Assembly: GCA_040954595.2 (NCBI GenBank) | Contig: CM082594.2 | Location: 3,844,001-3,908,000 of the forward strand | DNA: 64,000 nt | From: Balanoglossus misakiensis | Lineage: Eukaryota > Hemichordata | Direction of reading: 5' to 3' | Shown here: positions 12,947-26,853 of the stretch, one piece after another | Position numbering within the stretch: position 1 is the stretch's first letter | Layout: each line of letters begins with the position of its first letter | Program-made: the position numbers and the translations under genes | The notes under the pieces: generated by a model | Databases searched by the model: none | Told to the model about the DNA's origin: nothing | Seen by the model: the letters and a program-made list of their open reading frames with translations, nothing else

Positions 12947-15900
12947 CGTAAAATACCACTAGTATTAAATACATGGCAACTATTGATGTGCACATCCAAG
13001 AAATTCTACTTTAACCAATGTTTGTGGGTTAAATACTCAGTATATAAGACCCATCGCTCAAAAATCGCACTTCTGATCACCAAATTCGCAATAAGTGTAC
13101 TGTCGACATATAATGTGCATGTGTGTGGTATCAATGATCCTGGCTCTACGCCGCACGCTGAAGTGCATTATGCCATGAAATGATACAATAATAGATGTTT
13201 TTAAGACACTGCGATGCATGGCAAGTGAACTCCAATTATTCAAACGTTGTACATGCATGGCAAAAGCATTTGCAGCTTCGATTCCGACAGATACCGAGAG
13301 GGGTCGTGAAGGTCACCAGAAAGATAAACGCCTCTTGAAGTGCCATTTGAAGATGCGGAGATGACTTAGTAAGACCGGAGAATGTCACGACAGTTGAAGA
13401 ATTCCGCAAGTTTTTACCGACATTTCAAAACGGATATCAATTTCATAAGTATAATATCGTGACAGTATCCTTAAAACAATGCAAATAGATTAAAGTGGTC
13501 AGTAGGTTTCATTAACTGTGGCATTCCTGGCATTTATCTCATCTGGAAATAAAGATCACTAGTCAAGATAGGCTTCCAGCTTTCATCGACGAATTGCTGT
13601 GGTAAGAATAAAGAAAATCTTGAAATGACACCAATGCTTAGATTATAGTAGCTAGGGTTGTTATTTCAAGTTCTATTTAAGAGTCCGCAGCTATTATATA
13701 TGTATAATATTATATATTAGCTATTACTCCAAAACAATCACAACACGGTTCTGGCAGAGTTTGGTCGACTTTTAGGGAAACCGACGAATGCAAAAGCCAC
13801 GTTCAATGTTTCTGTAAAGGTTCAAAGTATCGTGAAAGACCTGTATACCGCGGGATAGCTATTGGAGCGCATTTGCTCTACAATTATGAGTAACTCCTAC
13901 AAGACAGTGTTCCACTTTCCCTCGCTTCTTAAAAGGGTTTTATTTAACTGCTCTCGTGGGGGCTTTTTTGCATATTCTACCGTGTAATAGGCCTTGGGTA
14001 TACGTGCAATGCCGCACGCCAATGCGTTTGAGACTCGTTTAGCCGGAAATACACTTTTCGTGTTCGGTGCATTATCATTCCATGTGTATAATCTTCAGAG
14101 TCACAAGGTCAAGACAAGTAGACTCTTATTATCAGAATTCCATGGCAACACAAATGCCTTTGTTTGTTATAGAGTTTAAGTGTTTGCCGTCAAAAGTGGC
14201 ATAATTGTTACGGCTTTTATTTCAATTTTTTGCGATCAATACTATAAGAAAGGATTTCCAGACGCCGTCCACGCATCGATGAGACACGGATATTGCCGCA
14301 GGGTTTCGCTTTAAACGCCCGTGAATTCGGCTCATCGATACGAATAATGACGTATTTAATGTCGGATGTGTTTGGGCATCTGTTTACTAACCTTTTGAAC
14401 TTTCTCTGTTGCTGTTAGCTACAACGGAGACCGTGTGTAAGTTAAATTAATACTATAGTATGAGCACTGAACGCTTTCCACACTGCTATAAGTGATAGGT
14501 AATTGTTAAGGTAGCGTGCACTTTATATTTCAACACATAAAACGTGTGCTGAATTTAATCAGTATACTCTTTAAACGGCCCCTTGAATCATGGGATACAA
14601 TTTTGAGTGATCAGAAGTCAGTATTCGTTCGTCGAAAATTACCCATTTGCGAACTTTAAAAGTTTTGCAAACCTCGCTGTGCGAGACCTGGTTTATACGA
14701 ACAAATCATCTTAAATTGAATATTGTACAGGGAAAATGTACCCCAAATTATTGATGTTTATGCAAATGAGTGAAGAACCGTTTTACTTGTTTTGGTTTCG
14801 ACGATAACAAAGTTGGCTATAGCAAAAGAAGACACATCATAGATCTTGATGTTTCCGATATCAGAAAATGTTTCCGAATGCCATTTTACTTCACGTTTAG
14901 TGGCCACGACTCCCTCGCCTTCACCGAACTGAACACAGACTGAAGAAGAGTAGGAATTGAGTTTAAACCTGTGTCTCTGAACACAATTAACGGGGAAGGG
15001 AAACAGCTTAGAAATTTGCTCTGCCAATTAGGGGTAACACCACTCGACACAGGAGGGATCACGCAATGTGACATCAAGATTGTGGGTAATGTTGTCAAGA
15101 TTAGCCGTCTACCGACTGTTTGGAGTCGCAGCAATTCGATGTGCTGCCGGGGTTTTTTATTACTCCGGGGAGTCTAAATAAATGTATTTGAGATTCAGCG
15201 AAAGCGACGGGCAAGCTGACAGTCAAACCTGCAGGCTAATGACATTAGAAACAACCCTTGAGTCTCGGTCATTGTCCTCCAATTACACCTCTAGTTGCTG
15301 TTCCTGGTAGCAAAGCTTATAGAAGACAGAAGGCTAGCAAGTGGTGTATGTTAACTTGTTTTTGTTTAAAAAATTAATATTAATATACAAGAAGTTTATC
15401 TTCACCATTCACGACGCTCGGTGCTTTAGCCAACGACAGTCATGAATGGAATGGTGCAAACCTGGCCCCTTTCTTGAGTGTAGCGTCAGCACGAATCACG
15501 GAACCATACTACAGGTTTGAATTTCGCGTTGTGAATAAAAAGTTTACGGATAGCAACGTGAACAAAAATATTTAAGAAATGCACGCAGATGACCTTAGTT
15601 TGGAAACCGGTAAGAGGCGTGATACATAAACATTACGCTGATATGCCCGCGCTTTTTCTCCATAATCTCTGGCATCTTCATCTTCAAGACCAATATAGAA
15701 CAACGAAGGTAATGAATTGGAAAAGATTTATGCACCTCGAAACGCGCTTGAAGGGATGATGAAAATACATACATGTATTTCATTTGGCCAAAGTCGGATA
15801 CAAAAGGTACTCAGTTGTCTCCCGGGCTATTTCTTAACTACGCGTACGCCAATTTCGCGCTATTCTCTAAGGAAGCTTGCATTGAGAAACTAATCGACCA

Positions 15901-18297
15901 ACTCATTGCATGACGGTCATGGCGAATTTTGATGAACTATTTTCTGATTTAAACAGGATAGCCGTGATGTTGAGTGCACTAGCGGGCCTCTGTGCGTTAT
16001 CACTAAGTGCCGTTTAATGTATTTTTCTACCCTGTGCCAATGCTGTGTGATGAAATGAATGCCATGATTGAGAATGGTCGTCAACCCATTCAATAATGAC
16101 AATTAAATACAATTGTTGTTCATATACTTTGTCAATATTTGTCGTTTTAGTCAAATACCCCCACGACTTTGTCCAACGTAATTAATTTACCCTAATTACA
16201 ATACCAGTGGGAAAATATAACAGATATGTTCAATGCGGGACAAAGTCATGTGTGACACTCGCTAAACAATTCTCTTCCCGAAAATGATTTCTGTGGGATC
16301 TTCTACAGATTCAGTCTCTTGTATACTACTGTATGTTACTTGCAAATCTTCGAAGCAAGCACATCTTCTAAAATACACACCAATGCGGAATCAATTGCCC
16401 TCGGATACAAAGTTTCTGTGTCAGATGCCATCATTCAGTGCAGTTGGAATGAGCTAGAGTCAAACATAGCACTTCAGTCGATTAGAAATGGATCGTGAGT
16501 TAATATCAATATAAGTCAATTAATTCCCAATTTAGTAATACTTTCAATTTCATCAAGCGAAATAGTATTGTTAGTGTCATTACCTTTGGGAAACGCATTC
16601 ACTCCTGTCAAATCAAATATAGACTATTTTTAATAAATGGGGAAAGTAATTGCTCTGGGTGTTTTCCTCTGTGTTTATCACGAACTTTAAATTAATTCAA
16701 AATATTTAACCCGTGGTTGCTCTACTTGAAGAAATGCTTCTCAGTGAGTCGCTCTTCGGGGGCGAAGGCGATGATTGGAATTATTGATGAACCTGTAAAT
16801 AAATTGGGTGCTTTGTCGAAGTTTACAAGGGCCTGGAGTTCGAGAAAACAATGGCAAGTTATGATCTAACGTGTTCTGGCATCTGGCCGTTTTTTCTGTG
16901 TCAGTTCGAGATCGTTCAGACTCTTACCTAGAGTTGTTTTTGCGATTTGATGCAATGATTTGAGTCAAATGAAAATAGCTTTTGTAATCACATTCGTGGC
17001 CAGAGAATTTCATTCGCGAACACTCAGAATCGGATTAATAAATTAACATATTTCTGTTTTATTACGACAATAAGAACAACATCAACAAAAAAATACAGCC
17101 ATATGTGGCGCGGATACTGTTTGCCCTGCCTGACTGCCTGTCGCCTGCTTAGTTTTTCATAGTTGACTTATCAGAAATAATTATACGTTGAATTAATGTC
17201 AATTTGTAAAAACTGACAGTGCTTTTGATATCTTTGGACTTTCATTAAGAGTTTTACGGCATCCATTAAATACAATGGATCGGTGTTTTAACCACTACAA
17301 TACACCGGAGGCAGTTAAAATACTCGACTTTTGTACGGTGAGATGCAAAGTGGTGCGCACGAACGCTCGATCCGACTCAGCTATATTCATTTAGTACAAG
17401 ACGTTGACTACTGTTACATGCAGTCGGCAAGTCTGCATCCGCCGTTCTGAAACCATCGAAAGAATTCAAGCATGCTTGTTCGGTTAGCCTGTTTCTGTGC
17501 TAGTCAAAATATGGACACGTTCAAAAAGTTCAATAACCCAGCAATGCTTCGTGTCACCTTCTGTTACGGCTTTTTTATTCGCCGTACATAAAGAGCCTAG
17601 AAACCTATTAAGGTAAACACGGCTTTGCATAGATGATTTTTTTCAAGGCACGAAAACCCATATTAGGCTGGCTACAAACTCGGTTGCGGTAGTTTTTTAA
17701 TATTCGGTGGCAAAAAAGGTCGGTCGGATAATGAGAGACGGGCATACAGCATTGGTAAACATGAGTTACTAAATATAATTCTCAGTGATTCTACAGAAAT
17801 AAATAAGAGTATAAAACCCTTCGGAAAAGAGAATATCTGGCTCTTAGTTTGTAGCAGGCTAATGAGATTTTTTAAGTATTTGAGTGTCCTTCTATCAAAA
17901 GAGTCTGTATTTCTTCCATTTCTTTCCAAATGAAGAGTAAAACTTGAAACCGGGGTCACATTTTACCCCTTCACGTCAAAGACTGATCTCCTTTGTGTCA
18001 ATATTTTATATCGCAAATGCCTACAAAACCTTGTGTCTCCGTGCCACTTGATTCCTCGGAATTCCCCTGATGGGTTTAGACTGGACATAGTGAGTGTCTC
18101 TCGATTCAACCGAACGCATGGTTGCTATTTTACTCACAGGGGAATACACCACTATTACTCTCATAATTTATCTTTCCGGGCCATTGACCGTGGCTACAAG
18201 TGATTCAAGCTATCGGTGGGAAGGCTGATGCGACGTTTATCGTGATCTAGATAATCTCGCTGATCTGTCGTTGCACGATTCATCAAAACGCCCGGCG

Positions 18298-18412
18298 ACA
18301 TTCACGTAATCATATGCTAAAGACTTAGACGGAATTTCTACTTCAGGGGGGGGGGGCTATATAAGGGTGACACAAACGTTAAATTCACACGCCAACACAA
18401 CTTTTCAGGAAA
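18298..18412. repeat. Dispersed repeat, copy 1, containing a TATA-like box
   Basis: The copy begins with ACATTCACGTAATCATATGC, which recurs at 20272. It then diverges but shares AAACGTTAAA and CAACACAACTTT with the second copy. It contains GGCTATATAAGGG around 18356-18368, a good TATA-like match. No linked open frame was found. Confidence 0.6.
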
Positions 18413-18568
18413 AAAAATTACTGACTTTTTTCTTCGAAACAACCTGATAGACAATGTTAGAATATGCCCCATGAAAGAGATTGTGATTGAAAAAACTGAA
18501 TTTTACATTCGGTGTCATGGGCACTTTAATGCAAGTTTCGGGGACGGCTAACTACAGTTTCTGCCCGG

Positions 18569-18673
18569 TGACGTAATGGCGGGACACTTGCCGACGGGAA
18601 AAATGGTTCACGTTACGTCAGTGGAAGCCGCGTCGCATCAAACGGAGAGTAAAGCGATAGTTCACTGACGTAA
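18569..18673. promoter_or_regulatory. Cluster of three TGACGTAA (CRE/bZIP-like) sites
   Basis: TGACGTAA occurs at 18569-18576 and 18666-18673, and its complement TTACGTCA at 18613-18620. The surrounding 18530-18960 is richer in G, C and CpG than the intron around it. Homeodomain-like GGATTAATTG follows just downstream. Function as an intronic enhancer or alternative promoter is an inference. Confidence 0.35.
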
Positions 18674-19685
18674 TCACGCAGGATTAATTGCTAACGAAAG
18701 GAAAACGTTCGCTTTGAACAGTCACTCGCCGGGCAAAGAATACTTCACGTGAACGAACGCCTTCAGAAAATTGAATGCAAATGAGAAGTTAGATCTACCT
18801 GGCGAGATAGCATTACACGGAGCTGAGGTGTGGGTTGCTGGCACGGGCCGTGATTACCGCCGCCGGCGCAAAATTGAAGTTCGGAGACCATTTTCCCCCT
18901 CCAATTATACAGTGACAATTATCCCGAAATAACTGCTGGGCTATAATTAAAACCGGGCCACTTGATGAAGTTTTCATTGAATGGTTAATTTAGACATCAT
19001 GTTACCGCCGTTACTATACCTGCACCATTAGACTGTAGGCAACAGGCGATGCCCCGAGATCAGAACCGACTGCATAAAAAATGGCGGCTGAAAATAAGGT
19101 CAGGTATGACAGCGGGATACCAGACAAGACACAGGGCCTCTAACAGAAAACCAAAGCTCGCAGGGATTAATTGGGGTGACAGAAAACCCGAGGGCATCAT
19201 TGGACAACCCATGAATTAGCATCTACTCCATAAATTCTCGTGATGGATACCCCGTACAATGTTACAGCGATAAGCGTCTCCGACAAATGTGATTTGTCAC
19301 GTGATGGACGTCGGGAGATGTACCACTTGAGTATGGATGCTACTGTATTGGGATAGAAGGGAAATTATTTTATTCTCTCAATGGACCCACTGATAGCAAA
19401 ACCAATGTGTATGAATCACTGATTTACTCTTGGGAAGCGACCAATTGTATTAACTCGATATGTCTGGTATAAACACACAGTCTATAGTGTCTGCCGAGTT
19501 TAACACAAAATGCGATAAAACCGCACACATCATGACGGATAGACTGCCTTCCTTTGTCAACCACATCCAACTAATGCATCGTAAGCTGTTGGATAATAAT
19601 TTTTTCATGACATTTCTCGATATGAAGGCAATATCAGTGCGTTACATGCAACAGAAACATGTTGACGATTTTCAGTCCCGTTAAC

Positions 19686-19697
19686 CACGTGCACGTG
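19686..19697. promoter_or_regulatory. Double E-box palindrome CACGTGCACGTG
   Basis: Two CACGTG E-boxes abut to form a 12-bp palindrome, the type of site used by bHLH-zip factors. Only the motif supports a function. Confidence 0.3.
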
Positions 19698-20270
19698 ATG
19701 TTGTCACCGGTTACCAAGGTAATCGGTTGTGCGAAATCGGAGATCGACACGTCGTTTTTGAATCAGAACGAAAAGGGCACGGTGGTCATTTAAATGACTT
19801 GAAAAAAAAAGAATTAAGTTTGGTAAAGTTTATTGGTGACATCCCCACGTCATCTGTACTAGTTCTGTAAGAATTGGAATTGCTATTCTTATTGTGACGT
19901 CTGGCGAATTCAGCTGAACGGCGGCCATATTGTAGAAGATACGACAGTTGACGTTACCTGACAAGCTCTTGTATACCTGCGATTTGCTATCCCAAAGACA
20001 TATCACTTGATCTGTCAACTCACGAAAATAGTCTGCTTGCTGAGTGTAAGTAGTTCTCAGGGGCGTCTGTTGTTATATATTTCCATTACGATCGACAAGT
20101 CTTTCTGAACACGTAGCTTACTAAAACCGCCACAGTCAACGCCGTCGTCAATGACACAGTCCCCGTGTCGAGGCTGATTATTATCAAAAATTGCCTGGAG
20201 TACCAGGTGTTTGCTGTGGACACGCACATTTATTTTAATACACTGACAGAAGAGCATTAAAACTTGATAA

Positions 20271-20376
20271 GACATTCACGTAATCATATGCCAAAGACGG
20301 TATTTCAACTTATATACGGACGACACTTCTCGTATAAACGTTAAACTCATGCACCAACACGACTTTGCAGAACAAA
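20271..20376. repeat. Dispersed repeat, copy 2
   Basis: This is a direct-oriented relative of 18298-18412, with the same ACATTCACGTAATCATATG start and the later shared phrases AAACGTTAAACTCA and CCAACACGACTTT. The TATA-like core is changed to TTATATACGG. Confidence 0.6.
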
Positions 20377-23300
20377 CTGGCTGCAAGGACTTTGGTATGC
20401 AGGCGGTGGACACAGCATATTTCATTGCACTGCCGGGGGCGTATAATGGTCAGGAAATCCTGCGTTGTTACACCATGGCCCGGGTCAACTCGGGCTACAA
20501 AGTTCATCCATTAACAAGATTGCAAATTTGAAACAATATAACCTAAGCCACGCGTCTGGATTAGCCCAGTAAGTGATCATGTTTTGTGACACCTTGCGAA
20601 TTCTCCAAATTCCTGTCCACACACGCGCAGTTGTTGTGGTGCGACGAAGGACTGGCAATTGGCCGTGACTTGTGAAAGAATTGCACGTGAAAACCGAAAT
20701 GTAAATCATTGCGGTTTTTATTCTTTATTGAATTTCCGATAAACTTGTTTTCACAGATTCAATTTGTCACAAGATGGCTGACGCAGATGCGACAGCCCAA
20801 CAAGGCCGACAAGAGTTCATCTTATACGTCACAGTTTTTTTTTTTTACGTCGGTGGCAGAAGTACAGACATGCATTGACTTTTCGAGTGTGCTACTTGAA
20901 AGAACGCTATACTTTCAACCGAACACACCACTCGGGCTTGTTTCCGTGAAAGGCTAAACCACGTGCATTTCCCTTTACTTTAATAATCCTTTAAGTGGGT
21001 CTCCGCTTTCCCTCACATCTCCTCTTGCAAGACGGATATAATCCCGAGCCATTTCGCAGATCGCCACGGACCTGTAGGCACATATAGCCGGTAAAAGTGA
21101 TTTAAATTTTAAGCATATATATAAAAACCAAATTTAAGTACGCTCGACTTCACACGCCAGAAATTCTTATAATCTCTGTCATTATATTCTGGCTTTGTGG
21201 CGAACGAGATGCTTAAGTGCATACGCAACTGCAATGGAAGTCTATGTGTCTTGTTTCCAGGGACGAAGCGAGGCCAGATCTGACGCACACAACGCATACT
21301 CTTACAGATGTGGCTACAATGTGAATTCTTCCGTGATATAATTTTTAGCGTTGCCACGATAATATTAATACAGATGTCCCAAGGCATGCGAGAGTGCGGC
21401 TGTCAGCGAACATGTATATGAGGAAGAAAAACCATCTATCTTCTCACACGAACAAACACACGTTCAAACAGTGTCCAAAATGGCGACTTTCTGCAATATC
21501 CCGGATGAGACGACACACGGACACATGGAAGTGTACGGAATCAAGGAACACTTGATTGATGACTCATGTTCACGACTGCATTTCAGTTCATTTCTGGTTT
21601 TCACTAGTTCTGTTTGAATTGAGTGGATCTGACACGTGAGAGGAAATGTGTGTGTAAAGTGAGAAATTAAAGTCATATTACATTTTATCGTGTCTAGTTC
21701 AAATTCGACAACATTTGCACAGAGCTGAGTCTATGTTAACATTTTCGTCAGGCCACTTTTTTCAAACTTTTACCATATTGTCTTACAGAAAGCTCTAAAT
21801 TGCAATTGGAGAGTATATTGACTTTAACACTATCTCCTGGGCATGGCTCTCTGGTAATACGAAATGAATAACAGATACATTGAAAGGTTACATAAATAAA
21901 ATCAAATAATAAAATATTGTTCGTGCAACCAGAACACGGCTAACTATGTGGATAATTCGTCTGTAGTGTTCGCATTGGGAATATATGTCAACATAAGTCA
22001 ATGTAACGCTCTAATCAATTCTGTTATATTTTGATATACAAATATACCACTGAGTATTTCCATCACTGACTTGTCTCTAGCGTTCCGGCCTTCGTTAATT
22101 TTGCAAAGGATGGGTCTTGGCCCGTTATAAATGTCGATTTTCAACTTTGCAAAAAATGTAGGCTGCCTATGTAGGCTTAGGTTAGTGGCAGGACATGGTT
22201 TTCGCGGGCGGACGACCGATCCCCGGATAACATAACCCGCCTCTTTGAATTAAGGAAGGTTTCGAACTGTAGTTTTCAACTGCAATGTTTCCATTGGCAA
22301 GCAAGATGTGATGTATATGAATAGAATTACGTGTTGCGGAAGATTAATGAAGCCAGCAGAAATTCCAGTACATTGCTGGAAACATTCGGCCTAAAAGGTC
22401 ACACAACAAAGCAGCAGGTCGCCGTGATGAGGTCAGAAAAGTAAGACATCACACACAGCAATTACGAGAGACATCTGAATAACAGCAAATCTCGATTCAT
22501 TCACCATCAGGAATTATTTTACTTCACAGTAAATATTTGTTTGATGCTTACAATTTCACAAGAAAAAACATTTCTTGGGTGTGTATCCGTCGACAAATGA
22601 CTGCCTAATTAAAAGAAAACAGAACTAAAGTGAAAAAATCCCATGAGGATTAGGTAATATTGTTCAGAATGAAAAGAACATGAAAATTAGCCCACGCTCG
22701 TCCCATATAATCCGCATTAATCGCATGATCATTTGTACGATTTTCATTATTGGGCAGAATTAAATTAATAAACGGAATTTGAATATGAAAGAGTGTATAT
22801 ACCGCTGTTGTTTTGAAAGTACTGTTTCGGAATAACAATTTTTTTTAAAAGGCTTTTCGAAAGTTGATTATGAACGCACAATTAAATCAAGGAAACTGAT
22901 GATTCCTCTTGACTAGTTGTCACAAGTGGCAGGTTCATTCATTAGTTGCAAGGAAGTGTTTTTTGAATTGGATTTTCCCAAAAGAAGACAAATAATCTTT
23001 CCTAATATCATATTCTTTTCCATCAGTGTGAGTCTTCTGCAAACATTTCACCAGAAGCCCGGGTTTTTATGTGTCTGAGTTTGCGAGATTGATACGGTAA
23101 TCATGCCCACTCTGTACACAGTTAAAGTGTTTTGTGGGAGTTCCAAGACACTGCTAGCTTGTGTCTCGTCGAAGCTGGTGAATTTAATCAAACTTGCACA
23201 AGGAGAACATATAGGCGAGGCACACAATGTGAACTAATGCTGTTCACGTGTCGAGAGGGGGAAAATAACATTTTTTTCAATATGGACCTTGTCGTGCTTG

Positions 23301-23987
23301 GAGTGTGAAATAATCATATCGTTAACGCCAAAACATACGAACATGCGCTGCCAAACAGGAAGCGCAGACTCTGTTACGAAGGACAAGGCCGGCATTTGCT
23401 TTTAATTGCAAGGTCAGATCACACGAACTAAAACTCAAAAGAATTATCGATCCCGTCAAAATGTAGGTCAGTCACCACGAAGGGACTGCGATGTTCTCTT
23501 GGCGTGAGAAGTTCCCCGCATATATTCGTGCACATGTAAATCTGTAGATCGAAACTGCGTTGTTGTTTTTTCACGGCATGTAGTGGAGAAACTGCCCGGG
23601 GAGCAGGCCTGACTATTTTGATGTTTTCTACTTCACGAGGGATTTCACCATGGCTTTTACAAGACTTTTTCTCAGCGGTTTCTCTGCTGACCTTTCTGCT
23701 TCAAGGTGACATTCACAAACAAATGCAGCCAAGACAACGAGACCGAATGACTGAAAGTTAACACTGTGACCATATTACCGCGATTAATAATACCTACCCA
23801 AGAAATAAGTAACCATAGGTTTTGACAGGCATTTAAAATTGCAATTTTGAGAGAATCTATTTTGTAAACTTGTGACTTTCACATGCTTTTAAAAGTATAT
23901 ACAAGTTACATCTAATTTAGATATGCCCAGATAGCGACGGCTAAAAGGGGGGCATGTGACTGTTCTGATGACCACGTGGTGGCGCAG

Positions 23988-24060
23988 CTTTTTTGCGTTG
24001 TCACCCAAGTGAAAATCTGTGATTGGCTAGATATCTGTCCATGTTATGGGGAGAGTAACA
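23988..24060. repeat. Diverged dispersed repeat, copy 1
   Basis: This about 70-base stretch resembles 42614-42690. Shared phrases are a GCAGCTTTTTT-like start, a CACCCAAGTGAAAAT block, TGATTGG and CTGTCCAT. The divergence is high, so the relationship is tentative. Confidence 0.4.
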
Positions 24061-26816
24061 GAGGGCAGTGTAATGACTAAGAGTTGGTCACCTCTTTTAA
24101 ACATACCGAGTTGTAGTTTAGACACTTTACCTTACTAATTAAAAAGTTCAAAGGATAAACTACCACTTCAGGGCAATTCGTCTGGGTGCTTTTCCCCGTT
24201 TGGTTCAATTATTTTCACACCGCGCGCATTTCTTGAAAATATGCCCAGTTGTAATTTTCACAGTTACCAAGCGATGTTTTTACTTATTAAACATTCCGCA
24301 TATGAGACCCCGTATCACAATACAAATCTATCCACACCCGTACAGAAAATACAATCTGAAAGTGTTCATTTGCCATTTAAAGTTTACGGAACGTTAAACA
24401 CTCGCCACTAACTCGCCAACTATTCGGTTGAGGGTGTCAGCGCTATGATTATTCCACTTTGTGTATAGTCAAGGCGTTGCTACGAGCCTCAACACACACG
24501 ACAATACCGAAGTGTCACGTAAAGCAATGCCGACAACGTTTTTACAGAACACCGGTCGCCTTGTTAGATTTAAGATACGAAAAGGTTCCTTTTATTTTTC
24601 TTTTGTAGCCGAAATGTATTCTCACAAACAAATGCTTTACGCAGTGACTGTGCGAATTTTTCAAACCGATTACAAACGCTGATTGAACGCAGGTAATCTG
24701 CAAAGCGGGCCTCATCAAACGTGAGATTTACAAAAACTCGGTAAACGATCTCTTATGCGTTGTAGATTTGGTTGTAGTTTGCTTATTTAGCCACTGGGTT
24801 TGACATGACATATATTCTCGGAAAAAATAGTCGTATGATTACTGAATTCTGCCTTTGTTGCGAACCCCAAGTTATTGCCGCGGCAATTTTTTTCTGTGTC
24901 ATCAGTGTTGTGAAATATTGGTTCGTGTGTAAATGATGATTGCTCGAGAGAGATTAAGAAAATAGTGTAAACTCCTGCTGCACTCAACTCAAGTTCCTCT
25001 GGGCGGTCATTTCCGCATTCTGTACTTTTTCGCGCAGTCAGGACTATGACGGTGGCTTTACTTGTGGATACACAATGAATGGCGCAAGCCAAATGGACCA
25101 CATGTCTTTTTCTTTCGTCGATTGAAATCCAAACTATGTTTCTGATGTCATCAGCCAGATGTCATATGCAAAGTTGTCCACCTGTTTCAAACATAATTGC
25201 GTTCGAATCAAACCCTGGAGTGGAAACAATTGAAGTCTAGTCAGGTGTGTTTGTCTTTATATAACATGTAGACAGATACGAATACGGAGCGAAAAAAATG
25301 TTGCGGAAATCAAGTAAGCTGCTACAACAGCAGAGGAAAATTGCTCTGTGGCTTTGTTGCAAAAAGACATATGATCCATCTGTGACTGTCGTGACAGGAA
25401 CAGTGACGACAACATATGGCCGGTCAGTGAGTGTTCTGTAACAACTCCCGAAATGTATCTATAAATGGGTTCGGCAGGCGGCAAAACACACGGACATCCT
25501 CATGCGCGCATAATTATTTTGGCGTCAGTGGCTTACAGCAAAAAGAACACGGATACCCCAATAAATATAGATAATATTCTGAGTGACCCTTTGTCTGTAT
25601 ACATTTTTCTGAAATTCACTGATACCTGATAACATTTTGACACAAATCGCACCGTACAGTGACGTTGTCAGCAAAAATCAACTGAATCAAGAGGATGTGC
25701 GTTCAAGGGAGATGAATATTTTGCAGCTTGCGTGACAAAGACGTGTGGTCATTGTACACGCCGGGAAACCCTGCGTGCCATCCGCACGCAGTGTTTCTGT
25801 CATGACATCTATAGTCATCATATATACCACGTGGTACCTTCCTTTGGCAACTCTATGATTTCAAGACGACAGTTTCAACCGGTCATTCAATCATGACCGA
25901 TAGATTGATCAATCAGCTAGTCATTCAACGAAACCATTTGCAGGTTGTTTGTACTGCCAACAAGATTTGGGGAAATAAGGCGAAACACTGTTTAAACTGA
26001 ACTAGTCGACATACCAACAACTATACAGTTGATCGCGTGTATATTATGTAGAAAAAATACTGAAATTGAAACCACAGAATCATATCAACAGACGGATAGC
26101 AGGCAATGTCACGAATCTATGTATATCCAAGGAATCAATCGTGGGACACCAGGAATCGCGTCTCATACTTTATTGATATCCAAGACACGTCTGAGTGATA
26201 TTTTTAGATAACTTCCCTATAAGCTAAAGTGAGAATCTTTTACTTTGCCGTCTATGCCGCTTGGAACTTATTCACATCGTATAGTGTGGAATGACGTTTG
26301 TGGCCCAGAAGGGCTTTAAGCCAAAGGCACAGTATAAATCATTCAAAGAGCTATTATATATACATGTCGCCAAAACGATTATTACGCAAATGGAGATATC
26401 TTTCGCTGTGCGCGGCGTTTTGACCTTTCGACTTTCATGATATATATGGACGACGCCATCATATTGACGAAGACTTGCTATTAATTCCTAACATGTGTAA
26501 GTTGCATGCCAGTTTCAACATTTTGCGATAAACATTATTTCAACGACAATGGTCAGATAGGGTTAAACAAGGATTCGGATCTTTAATGAGATTTTTCTCA
26601 GAAATGGTTGCATGTTCGCTGTGAGCAAAGGCAACGATTAATTTTGATCAATTTTCCGGTTGTTACTTAGAGTGATACTTTTGTTTGTGAGAAATAACGA
26701 ATAGACCTTGGATAAGCTATATCGACGCCAAGATAGGGACGAATTGTATTGCTCCTTATATCACAATGGTTGTATAACATATTTTGCCAATTATAACGAC
26801 AGAAACACGATCAAGT

Positions 26817-26853
26817 GCAGACAGTCAGTCAGACAGACAAACAGACAGACAGC
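26817..26853. repeat. Short (CAGA)n-like tract
   Basis: Imperfect CAGA/CAGT units run for about 37 bases within intron 1. Confidence 0.8.
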
